Source: CAYWKS01 sp964458935
GTDB lineage: Bacteria; Planctomycetota; Phycisphaerae; Phycisphaerales; Zrk34
Reading direction: 5' to 3'
Length of the DNA: 64,000 bases
Assembly: GCA_964458935.1 (NCBI GenBank)
Contig: CAYWKS010000005.1
Location: forward strand, 1 to 64,000
How positions within the stretch are numbered: the stretch's first letter is position 1; the number at the start of each line of letters is the position of its first letter. Below, piece after piece: positions 24,626 through 34,049 of this stretch. The notes below the pieces were generated by a model, which saw only the letters and a list, made by a program, of their open reading frames with translations, made no database searches and had not been told where the DNA came from. The position numbers were made by a program, and so were the translations under genes.

Positions 24626-25468
24626 ATGAAGACAGGACCACGCACGGCGACGCCGGCCCTCACTCGACGATCAGTGCATCAATGCCTCATGCCGACCCTG
24701 CTGATCATCCTCGCGGTGTTCACCGCGCTCCGGGTAGCGACCAGCGGCATGGCATCGAGTAGCGACGTCACTCGCGAGAGCCTGCTCGAAACTCGTACCG
24801 CGATGCAGGACTGGATTGAGAACGAACGGCTGATCTCAAAGGAGCGGCATGAGTGGAAACTGACCCACGAGATGCTCAACGCCCGCATCGGCCTGGTCAA
24901 GACAGAGATTGAGCAGCTGGAGGAGAGCATCGCCAACGCGGAGCAGAGCATCACCGAGTACGAAGAGGAGCGCGCTGAACTGCACGAGCGCAACGAAGAT
25001 ATGAAACGCGCAGCCGGCGAATTGAAGCAGCTCGCGGCAGGTCTCGAAGCTCGCATCAAGCGGATTCTGACGCGGGTGCCCGAGCCCGTGCGGGATAAGG
25101 TGGAAGTGCTCAGCCAGCAGATCCCCAAGGACCCGAACAACACCGAAGCCTCGCTGTCGAACCGCTTCCAGAACGTGGTTGGCGTGTTGAATGAGGTGAA
25201 CAAGTTCCACGGCGAGATCTCCATGTCGAGCGAGCTCCGGGACGTCGCGGACGGTAATTCCGTCGCGGTCACGGCGGTGTACGTGGGCCTGGGCCAGGGC
25301 TATTACCACAGCGCCAACGGCAAGTACGCCGGCCTGGGCACGGCGGGGGCCGACGGCTGGACTTGGACCGCCCGTGACGATGCTGCACCGCAGATCAGCG
25401 AAGTCGTCGGGATTCTGAAGAATGACAAGGTGGCGTCCTTCGTGAAGCTGCCCGTGGACATCAAGTAA
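24626..25468 (+). CDS. DUF3450 periplasmic coiled-coil protein of TonB2-type system
   Basis: A 280-residue protein with an N-terminal hydrophobic export segment (LMPTLLIILAVFTALRVA) and a long coiled coil at about 65-150 (EIEQLEESIANAEQSITEYEEERAELHERNED). A conserved globular end follows, with VTAVYVGLGQGYYHSANGKYAG and AGADGWTWTARDDAAPQI. These are features of the DUF3450 family, which is encoded immediately before TtpC in Vibrio TonB2 clusters. The same order holds here, 15 bases apart. It probably works in the periplasm with TtpC to couple the ExbBD-TonB motor to the outer membrane; its precise function is not established. Confidence 0.85.
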   Translation: MKTGPRTATPALTRRSVHQCLMPTLLIILAVFTALRVATSGMASSSDVTRESLLETRTAMQDWIENERLISKERHEWKLTHEMLNARIGLVKTEIEQLEESIANAEQSITEYEEERAELHERNEDMKRAAGELKQLAAGLEARIKRILTRVPEPVRDKVEVLSQQIPKDPNNTEASLSNRFQNVVGVLNEVNKFHGEISMSSELRDVADGNSVAVTAVYVGLGQGYYHSANGKYAGLGTAGADGWTWTARDDAAPQISEVVGILKNDKVASFVKLPVDIK

Positions 25469-25483
25469 CCAGGCGGAACTCTC

Positions 25484-27019
25484 ATGATGAAAACGACATG
25501 CGCAATGATGCTGGCCGTGTTGCTCGCGGCGACTTGGGCCACGGCGCAGGACGACGCGGCGCCCGCGGCAGCGGAGACGGCCCCGGCATCGGCAGACCCC
25601 AATGCCACGGCCGACTCCAATGACGCGGCCGACCCGAGCCCGTCGGCCGACCCTTCCGCCGGTGAACTGAAGTTCGAGCAGGCCACCCATGCCATGCGGC
25701 AGAAGCTCGAGCAGAGCCGCCAGGAACTCAACGCGCTGCGCGCCGAGATCGCGGACAAGAAGATCCCGCTCGCGAAGGAGTTGAGCCGGGTGGAGGCCAG
25801 GCTGATCGATGTCCGCCGCGAGTACCAGAACAAGACCCGCGTGCGTGACACGCGAGCGCTGAGCGTGAGCAACCTGAAGTCGGAGATCGACGCGCGGGAG
25901 AAGGAGGCGAGCTTTCTCAGCAACAGCCTGCTCAGTGAGTACATCCGCAATCTGGAAACGCGGCTTCACATCGCCGAAGTGCAGCGTTATGACGATGTGA
26001 TCGAGGCGGCGCTCAACGCCTCCAGCAACGACAACCTCACGCAGTTCGAGGTCATCGAGGCACAGACGAAGGTGTTGTCCAAGTCGCTGGACCGCATCGA
26101 AGGCGCCCTGGGCGGACTCCGCTTCAGCGGCACCGCGGTCGATCCCGAGGGCGTGATCCGAAACGGCAAGTTCCTTCAGATCGGCCCGTCGGTCCTTTTC
26201 CGGTCGGTCGATGGGCAGTATGTCGGTACGGCCGAGTCCAGACGCGGGTCCGACGAGCCGACCATCGTGACCTTCGAGGACGCGGAAGACGCCAACGCGG
26301 CGTCGGCCGTCGTGGAGGGCACGGGCGAGATGTACCCGCTCGACCCGACCCTGGGCAACGCCCACGTGATCGCCGAGACCGAAGACACGCTGTGGGAGCA
26401 CATTCAGAAGGGCGGACCGGTCATGGTTCCCATCGGCGCGCTGGCCGGCTCTGCGCTGCTCGTCGCCCTGTACAAGTGGCTGGCACTGGTGAGCGTCAAG
26501 AGGCCCTCGAACCGACGCGTGAAGGAGATGCTCCAGGCGGTGGAGCAACAGGACAAGCAGGCCGCTATCCAGGCCGCCAAGTCCGTGGGTGGGCCGGCCG
26601 GCCGGATGCTCGCTGCCGGCGCGGAGAACCTGGAGATGCCGCGGGAGCTGGTCGAGGAGGTGATGTACGAGCAGGTGCTCTCGACACGGCTCAAGCTGCA
26701 GCGGATGCTCCCGTTCGTGGCGATTACCGCCGCCTCGGCGCCGCTGCTGGGGCTGCTCGGCACCGTCATCGGCATCATCGACACCTTCAAGATGATCACC
26801 GTCTTTGGCGCCGGTGACGTGAAGGCGCTGTCCGGCGGTATCTCCGAGGCGCTGATCACCACGGAGTTCGGCCTGATCGTGGCCATCCCCTCCCTGCTGC
26901 TGCATGCATTCCTGTCACGGAAGGCCCGCGGCATGGTGGATGAGATGGAAAAGGCGGCCGTCTCGCTCGTCAATCAGTTGGGCAAGACGCCGTATCGCCC
27001 GGTGGAAAACGCGGCGTGA
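25484..27019 (+). CDS. TtpC-like MotA/TolQ/ExbB proton-channel protein with periplasmic extension
   Basis: A 511-residue protein. The signal peptide ends near TWATA, and an Ala/Asp/Pro-rich linker (SADPNATADSNDAADPSPS) follows. A coiled coil runs at about 65-145, with a further periplasmic region to about 300. The C-terminal 200 residues are a TolQ/ExbB core: one helix (VMVPIGALAGSALLVALYKW), then ITAASAPLLGLLGTVIGIIDTF and GISEALITTEFGLIVAIPSLLLHAF. The extra N-terminal part distinguishes TtpC from ordinary ExbB. In Vibrio, TtpC is required for TonB2 function. The second ExbB gene follows directly, as expected. Confidence 0.88.
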   Translation: MMKTTCAMMLAVLLAATWATAQDDAAPAAAETAPASADPNATADSNDAADPSPSADPSAGELKFEQATHAMRQKLEQSRQELNALRAEIADKKIPLAKELSRVEARLIDVRREYQNKTRVRDTRALSVSNLKSEIDAREKEASFLSNSLLSEYIRNLETRLHIAEVQRYDDVIEAALNASSNDNLTQFEVIEAQTKVLSKSLDRIEGALGGLRFSGTAVDPEGVIRNGKFLQIGPSVLFRSVDGQYVGTAESRRGSDEPTIVTFEDAEDANAASAVVEGTGEMYPLDPTLGNAHVIAETEDTLWEHIQKGGPVMVPIGALAGSALLVALYKWLALVSVKRPSNRRVKEMLQAVEQQDKQAAIQAAKSVGGPAGRMLAAGAENLEMPRELVEEVMYEQVLSTRLKLQRMLPFVAITAASAPLLGLLGTVIGIIDTFKMITVFGAGDVKALSGGISEALITTEFGLIVAIPSLLLHAFLSRKARGMVDEMEKAAVSLVNQLGKTPYRPVENAA

Positions 27020-27121
27020 GGCGATCAGCCGGTCCCCCGCGCGGGCCGCTTGCGATGCTGATGCCGCAGAAGTGGAGGGCGGATCGGACAGCCGACCCGG
27101 CCGACAAGACAGGATGCACGC

Positions 27122-27895
27122 GTGAGACTTCGAGCGTTGAACATTCTGGTCATCGTGGCGCTGATCGGCAGCGCATCGATCGCGATGGCGCAGCTCCCGG
27201 TCGATGCCGAATCGGGCGATGCGAACAACGCCGCTGTCAGCGATCCCAACAGCTTCGACATGGCCACCGTAAAGGCCAAGACGTTGGAGTTTGTCTATCA
27301 GGCGGTGGATATCTGGAAGACGGGCGGTTGGGCGATGCCCGCCATCGCGCTCAACGCGTTGCTCATGTTCGGGATTGGCTGCAACGTGTACCTGCGACTC
27401 CGAGCCAAGGGCTTTGACTCGGTGCCCGAGAAGACCTGGCGGCAGTGGATCGATCACCCCGAGCAGCGGCGAGGAAACATCGGGCAGTTGCTCGACTACG
27501 TGACCGGCACGAAATCGCTGGATGACCTGTCGGTGTCCTTCGATGAACTGCGGCAGGCGGAGGTGGTACCGTTCGAGCGCGACCTGCGCGTGATGCGCAT
27601 CTGTGTCAGCGCCGCGCCGCTACTCGGGCTCCTCGGCACCGTCACGGGCATGTTGGCGACGTTCGATGCACTGGCCAGCGGATCGGGCGGCGACCAGACA
27701 ATGGACCTGGTCGCCAAGGGCATCTCCGAAGCCCTGGTGACGACGGAGACGGGCTTGATCATCGCGCTGCCCGGCCTGTTCTTCCAGTACCAAATGACAC
27801 GCAAGCACGAAAAATACAGGGCCTTCCTCGCGCACGTGGAAACAGTCTGCACGCAGATCAAGTATCACGAACTGGAGGCTCAGAAGGCAGCCTGA
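27122..27895 (+). CDS. exbB: ExbB-like proton channel (TonB2 system)
   Basis: A 257-residue protein with the ExbB/TolQ core: a helix at WAMPAIALNALLMFGIGCNVYL, then SAAPLLGLLGTVTGMLATFDAL and GISEALVTTETGLIIALPGLFFQY. Unlike classical ExbB, it begins with a signal-peptide-like segment (LNILVIVALIGSASIAMA) and an Ala/Asp/Asn linker, a feature shared with the TtpC-like neighbour. The start is GTG at 27122; an ATG at 27113 is closed by a stop after three codons. With ExbD it would form the proton-driven motor in the inner membrane that energises TonB. Confidence 0.9.
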   Translation: MRLRALNILVIVALIGSASIAMAQLPVDAESGDANNAAVSDPNSFDMATVKAKTLEFVYQAVDIWKTGGWAMPAIALNALLMFGIGCNVYLRLRAKGFDSVPEKTWRQWIDHPEQRRGNIGQLLDYVTGTKSLDDLSVSFDELRQAEVVPFERDLRVMRICVSAAPLLGLLGTVTGMLATFDALASGSGGDQTMDLVAKGISEALVTTETGLIIALPGLFFQYQMTRKHEKYRAFLAHVETVCTQIKYHELEAQKAA

Positions 27896-27938
27896 CGCCG
27901 CGTGCCCACGCGCGGCGGATGACTTGAGAACATGCACC

Positions 27939-28355
27939 ATGGGACGTTTTCGCGACATGTCGGCCGATGAATCCAGCGAGAGCGGGATCGACATCTCCCC
28001 GCTCATCGACTGTGTGTTTATCCTGCTGATCTTCTTCATCGTCACCGCGACGTTTGTGGAAGAGCCCGGGGTCGATGTCGAAAAGACCCTGGCTTCGTCC
28101 GCGGAGCAACTGCGCAAGAACAGCATCATCCTCGCGGTAACCGCTGAGGATGACGTGGTCTACGGCGGGCGGGATATCGGCGTGGGCGGCGTGCAGAGCC
28201 TCGTCCGTCGGGAACTTCAGAAGGAAGACCTGCCGGTGATCATACAACCCGATAGCGGCGCCAGCTCGGGCACGCTCGTCCGCGTGATCAGCGAGGCGAA
28301 ACTGGCCGGCGCGACACGGGTGGACCTGGCAACCCGGACACCTTCCAACCGATGA
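27939..28355 (+). CDS. exbD: ExbD-like energiser subunit
   Basis: A 138-residue ExbD/TolR family protein. A short cytoplasmic N-terminus leads to one membrane helix with the essential acidic residue near its start, seen in IDISPLIDCVFILLIFFIV. The periplasmic domain follows. The length and PLID motif are typical. The ATG at 27939 is preferred to a TTG at 27924. Its stop codon overlaps the tonB start (ATGA), so the two are coupled. Confidence 0.92.
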   Translation: MGRFRDMSADESSESGIDISPLIDCVFILLIFFIVTATFVEEPGVDVEKTLASSAEQLRKNSIILAVTAEDDVVYGGRDIGVGGVQSLVRRELQKEDLPVIIQPDSGASSGTLVRVISEAKLAGATRVDLATRTPSNR

Positions 28356-29032
28356 ACACCCCCGCCGAAACATCCCGCTCCAGCAGCTTCGTCGCGACGC
28401 TGGTCCGGCGCGCGCTCAGCTTCCTCGGCGCCGTGGCGCTCACGGCGATCTTCTTCCTGATCCTGCCGCTGATGCAGGCCATCAGCGAGCCGCCCGATGA
28501 CCAGATGACGACCGCCAGCGTGGACGTGGTGATCCCGCCCCCGCCCCCCCCTCCGCCTGAGGAGGAAGAGGACGAGCCCGAGGAGGAAGAGCCCGAGCCG
28601 CCCGAACTCGCCGAGGAGCCGCCGCCGCTCAGCCTGGCGCAGCTTGAACTTGCATTGAATCAGGGTATTGGCGGCGGCTGGGGCGCGGCGGACTTCACGG
28701 TCAACATCGATCGCGTGGTTGGCGGCAGGGGTGATTCTGACGGTGGTCTGTTTGATCTCTCCGAACTGGATCAGAAGCCGCAGGTCATATACCAACCCGC
28801 GCCATCCATAAACGACACCATTCGGAACGAGGCGCCAGGCACCGTCGTGTTGATCTTCTTCGTCGACACCGAAGGCCGCGTTCAGAATCCCAAGATCCTG
28901 CGATCCGATCACCAGGTGTTCAATCGCGCGGCGATCAATGCAGTGAAACAGTGGCGCTTCGAACCCGGCAAACGCGGCGGCGAACCCGTCCGCTTCCGCA
29001 TGAAGGTCCCCATCACATTTCCGAAATCATGA
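28352..29032 (+). CDS. tonB: TonB energy transducer
   Basis: A 226-residue TonB. A cytoplasmic N-terminus of about 20 residues leads to a single anchor helix (FLGAVALTAIFFLILPLMQAI). A short proline/acid-rich spacer follows (PPPPPPPPEEEEDEPEEEEPE), much shorter than in Escherichia coli TonB. The C-terminal domain is typical: GTVVLIFFVDTEGRVQNPKI and INAVKQWRFEPGKRGGEPV, ending MKVPITF. TonB2-type proteins are also shorter than TonB1. It overlaps exbD upstream and the TPR gene downstream by ATGA junctions, an unusually tight operon. Confidence 0.93.
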   Translation: MNTPAETSRSSSFVATLVRRALSFLGAVALTAIFFLILPLMQAISEPPDDQMTTASVDVVIPPPPPPPPEEEEDEPEEEEPEPPELAEEPPPLSLAQLELALNQGIGGGWGAADFTVNIDRVVGGRGDSDGGLFDLSELDQKPQVIYQPAPSINDTIRNEAPGTVVLIFFVDTEGRVQNPKILRSDHQVFNRAAINAVKQWRFEPGKRGGEPVRFRMKVPITFPKS

Positions 29033-30588
29033 CCATGAATAATGCCAAGATTGCATCCACTACGCCTCCAAACTCTCTTTGGCTCCACTGGCGGCGCCTC
29101 ATGCTGTGCGGTGCATTGCTGCTCTCAGCAACGTTGTCGGCGTACGGACAGTCGGGCGATCCCGGGGCGGCCGAGCAGGATCGCGTTGATGTCAACACCG
29201 GGCTCAGCGAAGCCGAGTTGGAGCTGTGGAATTCTGAACATTTCAAGAAGCAGTTCACGCTGAGCTACATCGCTGAGACCGAGATTGAGCCCAGTGTGAC
29301 AATGGATGAGCGCGACACCCTGCAGGAAATACTCAAGCTGATCGGCGAAGACAAGCTCGAGCGCGCGAAGGAACGTTTACAGGACGACCGCGGCGAGAAC
29401 GCTAGCGCCGTTTACGATTTCACCGTGGGTAACATCTTCTTCCAGCAAGGTGAACTGGATGATGCAGCCGCGGCCTACCGGATCGCCGTCGAGAAATACC
29501 CGAAGTTCAGGCGGGCGTGGAAGAATCTGGCGATTATCTATGTTCGTCAGGAGAAGTTTGAGTCGGCGGCCCTCGCGCTTACACGCGTGGTCGAACTCGG
29601 CGGCGGCGATTCGGTGACCTATGGTCTGCTCGGGTTTTCCTATTCCCGGCTGGAGAAGCACATATCGGCCGAGTCAGCCTATCGCATGGCAGTCCTGCTT
29701 GATCCAGAAACGCTGGACTGGAAGTTGGGCATGGCGCGCAGCTTCTTCATGCAGGAACGTTTCGCCGAGGCCGCGGCCATGTGTCAGCAGATGATCGTCG
29801 AATACCCAAGCCAGATCGATTTGTGGCTCCTGCAAGCCAACGCGTTCATCAGTATGGAGCAGCCGCTGCGAGCCGCAGAGAACTACGAGTTGCTTCATCG
29901 CATGGGCGAGTCGACGTTCGATACGCTCAGTACGCTTGGCGACATATATATCAATGCGGAATTGTTCGGGCTGGCGGTCGACGCGTACATGCGTGCGCTG
30001 GCCGTTGACGACTTGGGCGAGCCCGACCGCGTCGTGCGGGGGATCAAGGCCTTGGCCGGCCGCAAAGCGATGGGCCAGGCCGAGCAGTTGATCGATCGTG
30101 TCGACGAAGTGTTTGCCGACAAGTTGACCGACGAGACACGCAAAGAAATCCTGAAGATTCAGGCGCGTCTGGCGGTCGCCCGCGGCGGCAGCGCGGAGGA
30201 GGCAAAGATCCTCGAGCAGATCATCCAACTCGACCCGCGCGATGGTGAGGCGCTGATCCTGCTCGGCCAGTACTACATGCGCCAGTTTGACCGGACGTAT
30301 GAACGAGCCCAAGCCGCGAAGGCCAACGATAAGGCACAAGATACTGAGAAACTGACGGATGAGGCAGAGACCTATTTCGCGAAAGCAGCGATGCGTTTCG
30401 AGCAGGCGGCCAACATCGATAGTGTCGAAGCCGATGCACGTGTGCGGCATGCGCAGTTGCTGGTCAAGAAGAAGCAGTACAAGGACGCGCTACGCCTGCT
30501 CCGCCAAGCCCAGCGCATCAACCCGCGCGATAATGTGCAGGAGTATCTCGAACAGGTCGAGCGAATTGCTAAGTCACAGTCAAACTGA
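29029..30588 (+). CDS. Periplasmic TPR protein of TonB2-type system
   Basis: A 519-residue protein with a hydrophobic export segment (RLMLCGALLLSATLSAYG). At least eight tetratricopeptide-like helix pairs follow from about residue 90 on, for example GELDDAAAAYRIAVEKYPKFRRAW and KFESAALALTRVVELGG, ending with DALRLLRQAQRINPRDNVQ. A TPR gene occupies the same last position in the Vibrio TonB2 cluster (downstream of tonB2). The ATG at 29029 overlaps the tonB stop codon. It probably acts as a periplasmic partner of TonB or of the DUF3450/TtpC assembly. Confidence 0.85.
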   Translation: MTMNNAKIASTTPPNSLWLHWRRLMLCGALLLSATLSAYGQSGDPGAAEQDRVDVNTGLSEAELELWNSEHFKKQFTLSYIAETEIEPSVTMDERDTLQEILKLIGEDKLERAKERLQDDRGENASAVYDFTVGNIFFQQGELDDAAAAYRIAVEKYPKFRRAWKNLAIIYVRQEKFESAALALTRVVELGGGDSVTYGLLGFSYSRLEKHISAESAYRMAVLLDPETLDWKLGMARSFFMQERFAEAAAMCQQMIVEYPSQIDLWLLQANAFISMEQPLRAAENYELLHRMGESTFDTLSTLGDIYINAELFGLAVDAYMRALAVDDLGEPDRVVRGIKALAGRKAMGQAEQLIDRVDEVFADKLTDETRKEILKIQARLAVARGGSAEEAKILEQIIQLDPRDGEALILLGQYYMRQFDRTYERAQAAKANDKAQDTEKLTDEAETYFAKAAMRFEQAANIDSVEADARVRHAQLLVKKKQYKDALRLLRQAQRINPRDNVQEYLEQVERIAKSQSN

Positions 30589-30699
30589 TCGCTCGGCAGG
30601 GGTGCGGCGCTACGAAGAGTCGGGCACAGCGCGTTGTCGCAAGTCCCCGCAAGATGGCGAGGATTGATGACCGCGACATAAGTCACGGAGTATCCCGGT

Positions 30700-32730
30700 T
30701 TGCCTTCGCATGCGTCAAAGGCCAGCAAGCAGGACACAGTAGACCGCGGCGAACGCGTGGCAACATGCCAGCCGTCGGATGACTTGCATTCACGCCCGTT
30801 TGGCCCCATTTGCGTAGCGTTCTGGATAGCTGTAGCAGCCCTGGTTGTTGTTGGCACGTTGCTTGGATGCCGGCAGATCACCAGCCCCGACCTTGGCTGG
30901 CACCTCAGCTACGCGCGTTGGATCGTCGACAACGGCACGGTCCCATCAACTGACCCCTTGACCTATACGGTGTCCGACCGATCGGCGATCGACCCCCAAT
31001 GGTTGTTCCAACTCGTGCTCGCCGGGGTCATGGCGATTGGTGGCACGACTGCGATTGTGCTGACGACCACTGCGGCGACGCTAGTGTTCGGTGGCGTGCT
31101 CTTTCTGCGGGCCTGGCGACGTGAGGGCCGGCTACCGCTTGCGGCGAGCACCTTGCTGCTGCTGTTCTTTCTCGGCAACACATGGGAGATTCGGCCACAT
31201 CTGGCGTCATGGCTGCTTGGTTCGGTCCTGCTGCTCGTCATGGAAAACCGTTCGCAGCGGTCCACTCGGTGGTTGCAAGCTGTGCCGCTGATTATGCTGC
31301 TCTGGGTTAACATGCATTCGCTGTTTATCCTTGGGCTTGTCATTCTCGGCGCGTACGTTGCGGCGGATGGCGTGAAGGCCGTGCGCGATCGCCGCCGGAT
31401 GGATATGGCCCTGGTTCGTTGGTCATGTGCAGGGATGCTCTCCTGCCTGGTGAATCCCTACCATGTGAAGGCGCTAGCTTTGCCATTTGTACAATTCCTG
31501 GATATCCAGGGCGAAGGCGGCTTCAAGTCTCCGGCTTCCGGCATAGCTGAGTTCATGTCGCCGTTTCGACTGGATATCTACGAGACCGCGCAGCAGATTC
31601 CGTTGTTTCAAGCCGGGGTGGCATGGCATCTCTTCACGGTGCTCGCATTGATTGGTGTAGTGATGAACTGGCGACGGTTGGGTCTGGCCGATATCGTCCT
31701 GTTCATTGGATTCCTCTATATATTCTGGAGCGCTCAGAAGAACTTTGGGTATTTCGTGATGGTCAGCCTGCCGCTGGCGGCGGGGGGCTTGGAGCGTGTG
31801 AGCGAGCATCTCTGTCGGACCTGCGGCATGCGCACGCCTGACCGTAACGGAATCTGGCGGGCGATCCGGCCAGGATGCGTGTACCTCGCAGGCTTTGTAA
31901 TCCTTTGTACTGTGGTTGTAGCCGCGGTAGCGACGGGGTGGTTCTATGACGTGGCATGGTCCAAGAATCGCAGCGGATTCACTTTCAATTCCAGCGTCCT
32001 GCCGGTTGGTGCATGTGAGTTCCTGAATCGTCATGACATCGACACCCGCATACTCAACACATGGAATCATGGTGGATATATCTCCTGGGCGACCGGCCAG
32101 AAGGTGTTCATCTACGGGCGGGGCCGCGTCATGGGTCTCGACTTCTATCGTCAGTATGTGGATGCGAAACAGCCCGGGCACTTCGCGCAAGCGCTGAAGC
32201 GATGGCAGCCTGGAGCAGTACTCGTGCAGTACGAGGTTGTGCCGTACTGGTTGTATTACCTGAATCGGCACGAGGACTGGCGTCTGGTCTACAGCAGTAC
32301 ACACACCGCTGTGTTCCTCCATCGCACGGTCGAGCCGGGGGTACCTGCTATGCCGCAGCCGCGACCAGGCGAAGACTACCGAGACTATGACGAAGCGACC
32401 ATGGTTCGCATTATTGAGCGAGCGGTAGCAGCGGACGAAGCTACCTTCTTACAGCGTTTGCAGGGCAGCGGGCTCTACCCCGACGAAGCGGTGGCCCGAT
32501 CGGGGCTCTACTTCCAGACTGGTCAGCTTGACGCCAGCATCGGTGTGAGCTTGACGGGGCTGACTCAGTGCCCGTACCGGGTGCCGGAGTTGCTGCTCAC
32601 GTTAGGGCACGCGCTGGACGCCCGGGGGCGATATCGGCTGGCAGACCGATGTTTCGATGCCTTCTTAGAATCGCGAAATGACCCCGCGATGGCGCGCGAT
32701 ATCCATCGTGTTCGTCGACATCGACGTTAG
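30700..32730 (+). CDS. Polytopic membrane protein, probable GT-C-type glycosyltransferase
   Basis: A 676-residue inner-membrane protein with about ten hydrophobic segments between residues 40 and 420. The first periplasmic loop has DLGWHLSYARWIVDNGTVP and DPLTYTVSDRSAIDPQWLFQ, a pattern seen in planctomycete GT-C-like membrane proteins whose acidic loop residues would be catalytic. A soluble domain follows from about 430, and the last 100 residues look like TPR helices. The start is TTG at 30700, with GGAG nine bases upstream. It converges with a GT2 gene, so a lipid-linked sugar pathway is possible. The function is not proven. Confidence 0.65.
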   Translation: MPSHASKASKQDTVDRGERVATCQPSDDLHSRPFGPICVAFWIAVAALVVVGTLLGCRQITSPDLGWHLSYARWIVDNGTVPSTDPLTYTVSDRSAIDPQWLFQLVLAGVMAIGGTTAIVLTTTAATLVFGGVLFLRAWRREGRLPLAASTLLLLFFLGNTWEIRPHLASWLLGSVLLLVMENRSQRSTRWLQAVPLIMLLWVNMHSLFILGLVILGAYVAADGVKAVRDRRRMDMALVRWSCAGMLSCLVNPYHVKALALPFVQFLDIQGEGGFKSPASGIAEFMSPFRLDIYETAQQIPLFQAGVAWHLFTVLALIGVVMNWRRLGLADIVLFIGFLYIFWSAQKNFGYFVMVSLPLAAGGLERVSEHLCRTCGMRTPDRNGIWRAIRPGCVYLAGFVILCTVVVAAVATGWFYDVAWSKNRSGFTFNSSVLPVGACEFLNRHDIDTRILNTWNHGGYISWATGQKVFIYGRGRVMGLDFYRQYVDAKQPGHFAQALKRWQPGAVLVQYEVVPYWLYYLNRHEDWRLVYSSTHTAVFLHRTVEPGVPAMPQPRPGEDYRDYDEATMVRIIERAVAADEATFLQRLQGSGLYPDEAVARSGLYFQTGQLDASIGVSLTGLTQCPYRVPELLLTLGHALDARGRYRLADRCFDAFLESRNDPAMARDIHRVRRHRR

Positions 32731-32855
32731 CAAATGGCCAACAATGGTGCGAGGGGTATCGCGGCCTCGATCCGGGTCATGTGCGACGACGTGCGATCAA
32801 GCGTATGGGCCACATCCTCTCACAGTGCCTAGGCACGGCGTACTGGGTGAGCCCA

Positions 32856-34049
32856 CTACTTGCGACGCATTCCCACCATGCTCACCAGAAAGCTTGAAAG
32901 GCCCGTTTGGAAGGACAGGGCGGTCAGGGTGGCGCCGGGTATGACGAGGCGCATGGTGTGGCGATAGTCGAGCTGCCCGAAGTCGGCTTGTTGCCACTTG
33001 GTTATGGCTGCCACCAGCAGGGCGGTGCCGCAGCATAAGCCCGCGACAGATACCAGCAAACCACGTTCGAGATTGACCGTCTGAAAGAAACGTACGAGGC
33101 GTGGGTCTTCGGGAAGGAGGCCCTCGGCGACCGCGAAGGTCTTGGCAAGGAGGGCAAAAACTACTGCCTGATAACCGCATAGGAGCCAGAGGCTTGCAAA
33201 CATCAACGTATGTGCGTCAAAAGCCACGCCGGAGATTCGCAGTCCAGGCAGCGCGATACCATATCCAATCGCTCCAAGCAGAATGAGTAGCATGCCTGGC
33301 AAGAGGAACAACCACTTCGGGCTACACAATAGGAAGAAGCGTAACGTGCGCCATCCGTCGCGCATTGTTCGCAGGTGTGGTGCTCGGTGAGTTCGCCCGT
33401 CGCGGTGCAGTGTGATGGGTATCTCGACTATCCGCTCGCCGCGTAAGCTTGCCTTGATAATCATTTCGGTGGCGAACTCCATGCCCGTGCAACGCTGACC
33501 GAGTCGATCGTACATCTGGCGAGTGAAGCCGCGCAGGCCGCAGTATACGTCATGAATAGGTGCATCAAACCAACGGCGCACGAGCAGCGAGAACAGGGGG
33601 TTGCCAATCCAACGGTGCGACCACGGCATAGCGCCGGCTTGGACGCGGCCGCCACCGGCGGGCAATCGGCAGCCTTGGACAAGCTGATAATCCTCCCGCA
33701 GCTTAGCCACAAAGCGAGGTACCTCACGGAAGTCGTAGCTGTCATCAGCGTCGCCCATGATGATGAAGCGCCCCCGAGCGGCCTCAATTCCACCCATCAA
33801 GGCACTGCCGTAGCCCGGCTTGTCAACCGTCACAACGCGAGCGCCCATTCCCGTAGCGATCGTCGGTGAGCCGTCCGTGCTCCCATTATCTGCGACGATC
33901 ACCTCCCCATCGCCGCCGAGCACGCGGATAGCCTCCTGCGCTTTGCCAACGCATATGGCAAGCGTTTGTGCCTCATTGAGGCAAGGAATAACTACACTGA
34001 CTTCCACGTCAGATGTTGCAGCGCCGGGCTGTGGGATGGTCTCATCCAT
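32856..34049 (-). CDS. Family 2 glycosyltransferase, dolichyl-/polyprenyl-phosphate mannosyltransferase-like
   Basis: A 397-residue membrane glycosyltransferase. The GT-A domain starts VSVVIPCLNEAQTL. It has VIVADNGSTDGSP, then MGDADDSYDFREVP as the DxD metal/nucleotide motif, and MYDRLGQRCTGMEFATEMI. The C-terminal 150 residues hold about four membrane helices (KWLFLLPGMLLILLGAIGYG and others). This is the architecture of DPM-like enzymes that load a sugar onto polyprenyl phosphate. The ATG at 34049 is chosen so that the protein starts shortly before the first strand; the upstream in-frame extension is Cys/Pro-rich. Such a donor would suit a GT-C enzyme like the convergent neighbour. Confidence 0.85.
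   Translation of the reverse strand: MDETIPQPGAATSDVEVSVVIPCLNEAQTLAICVGKAQEAIRVLGGDGEVIVADNGSTDGSPTIATGMGARVVTVDKPGYGSALMGGIEAARGRFIIMGDADDSYDFREVPRFVAKLREDYQLVQGCRLPAGGGRVQAGAMPWSHRWIGNPLFSLLVRRWFDAPIHDVYCGLRGFTRQMYDRLGQRCTGMEFATEMIIKASLRGERIVEIPITLHRDGRTHRAPHLRTMRDGWRTLRFFLLCSPKWLFLLPGMLLILLGAIGYGIALPGLRISGVAFDAHTLMFASLWLLCGYQAVVFALLAKTFAVAEGLLPEDPRLVRFFQTVNLERGLLVSVAGLCCGTALLVAAITKWQQADFGQLDYRHTMRLVIPGATLTALSFQTGLSSFLVSMVGMRRK

Noticed and set aside
24836..26905. A 689-codon minus-strand frame opposite the DUF3450 and TtpC genes
   Set aside because: It crosses two genes with clear coding evidence and has a His/Arg/Gln-rich, family-less translation.
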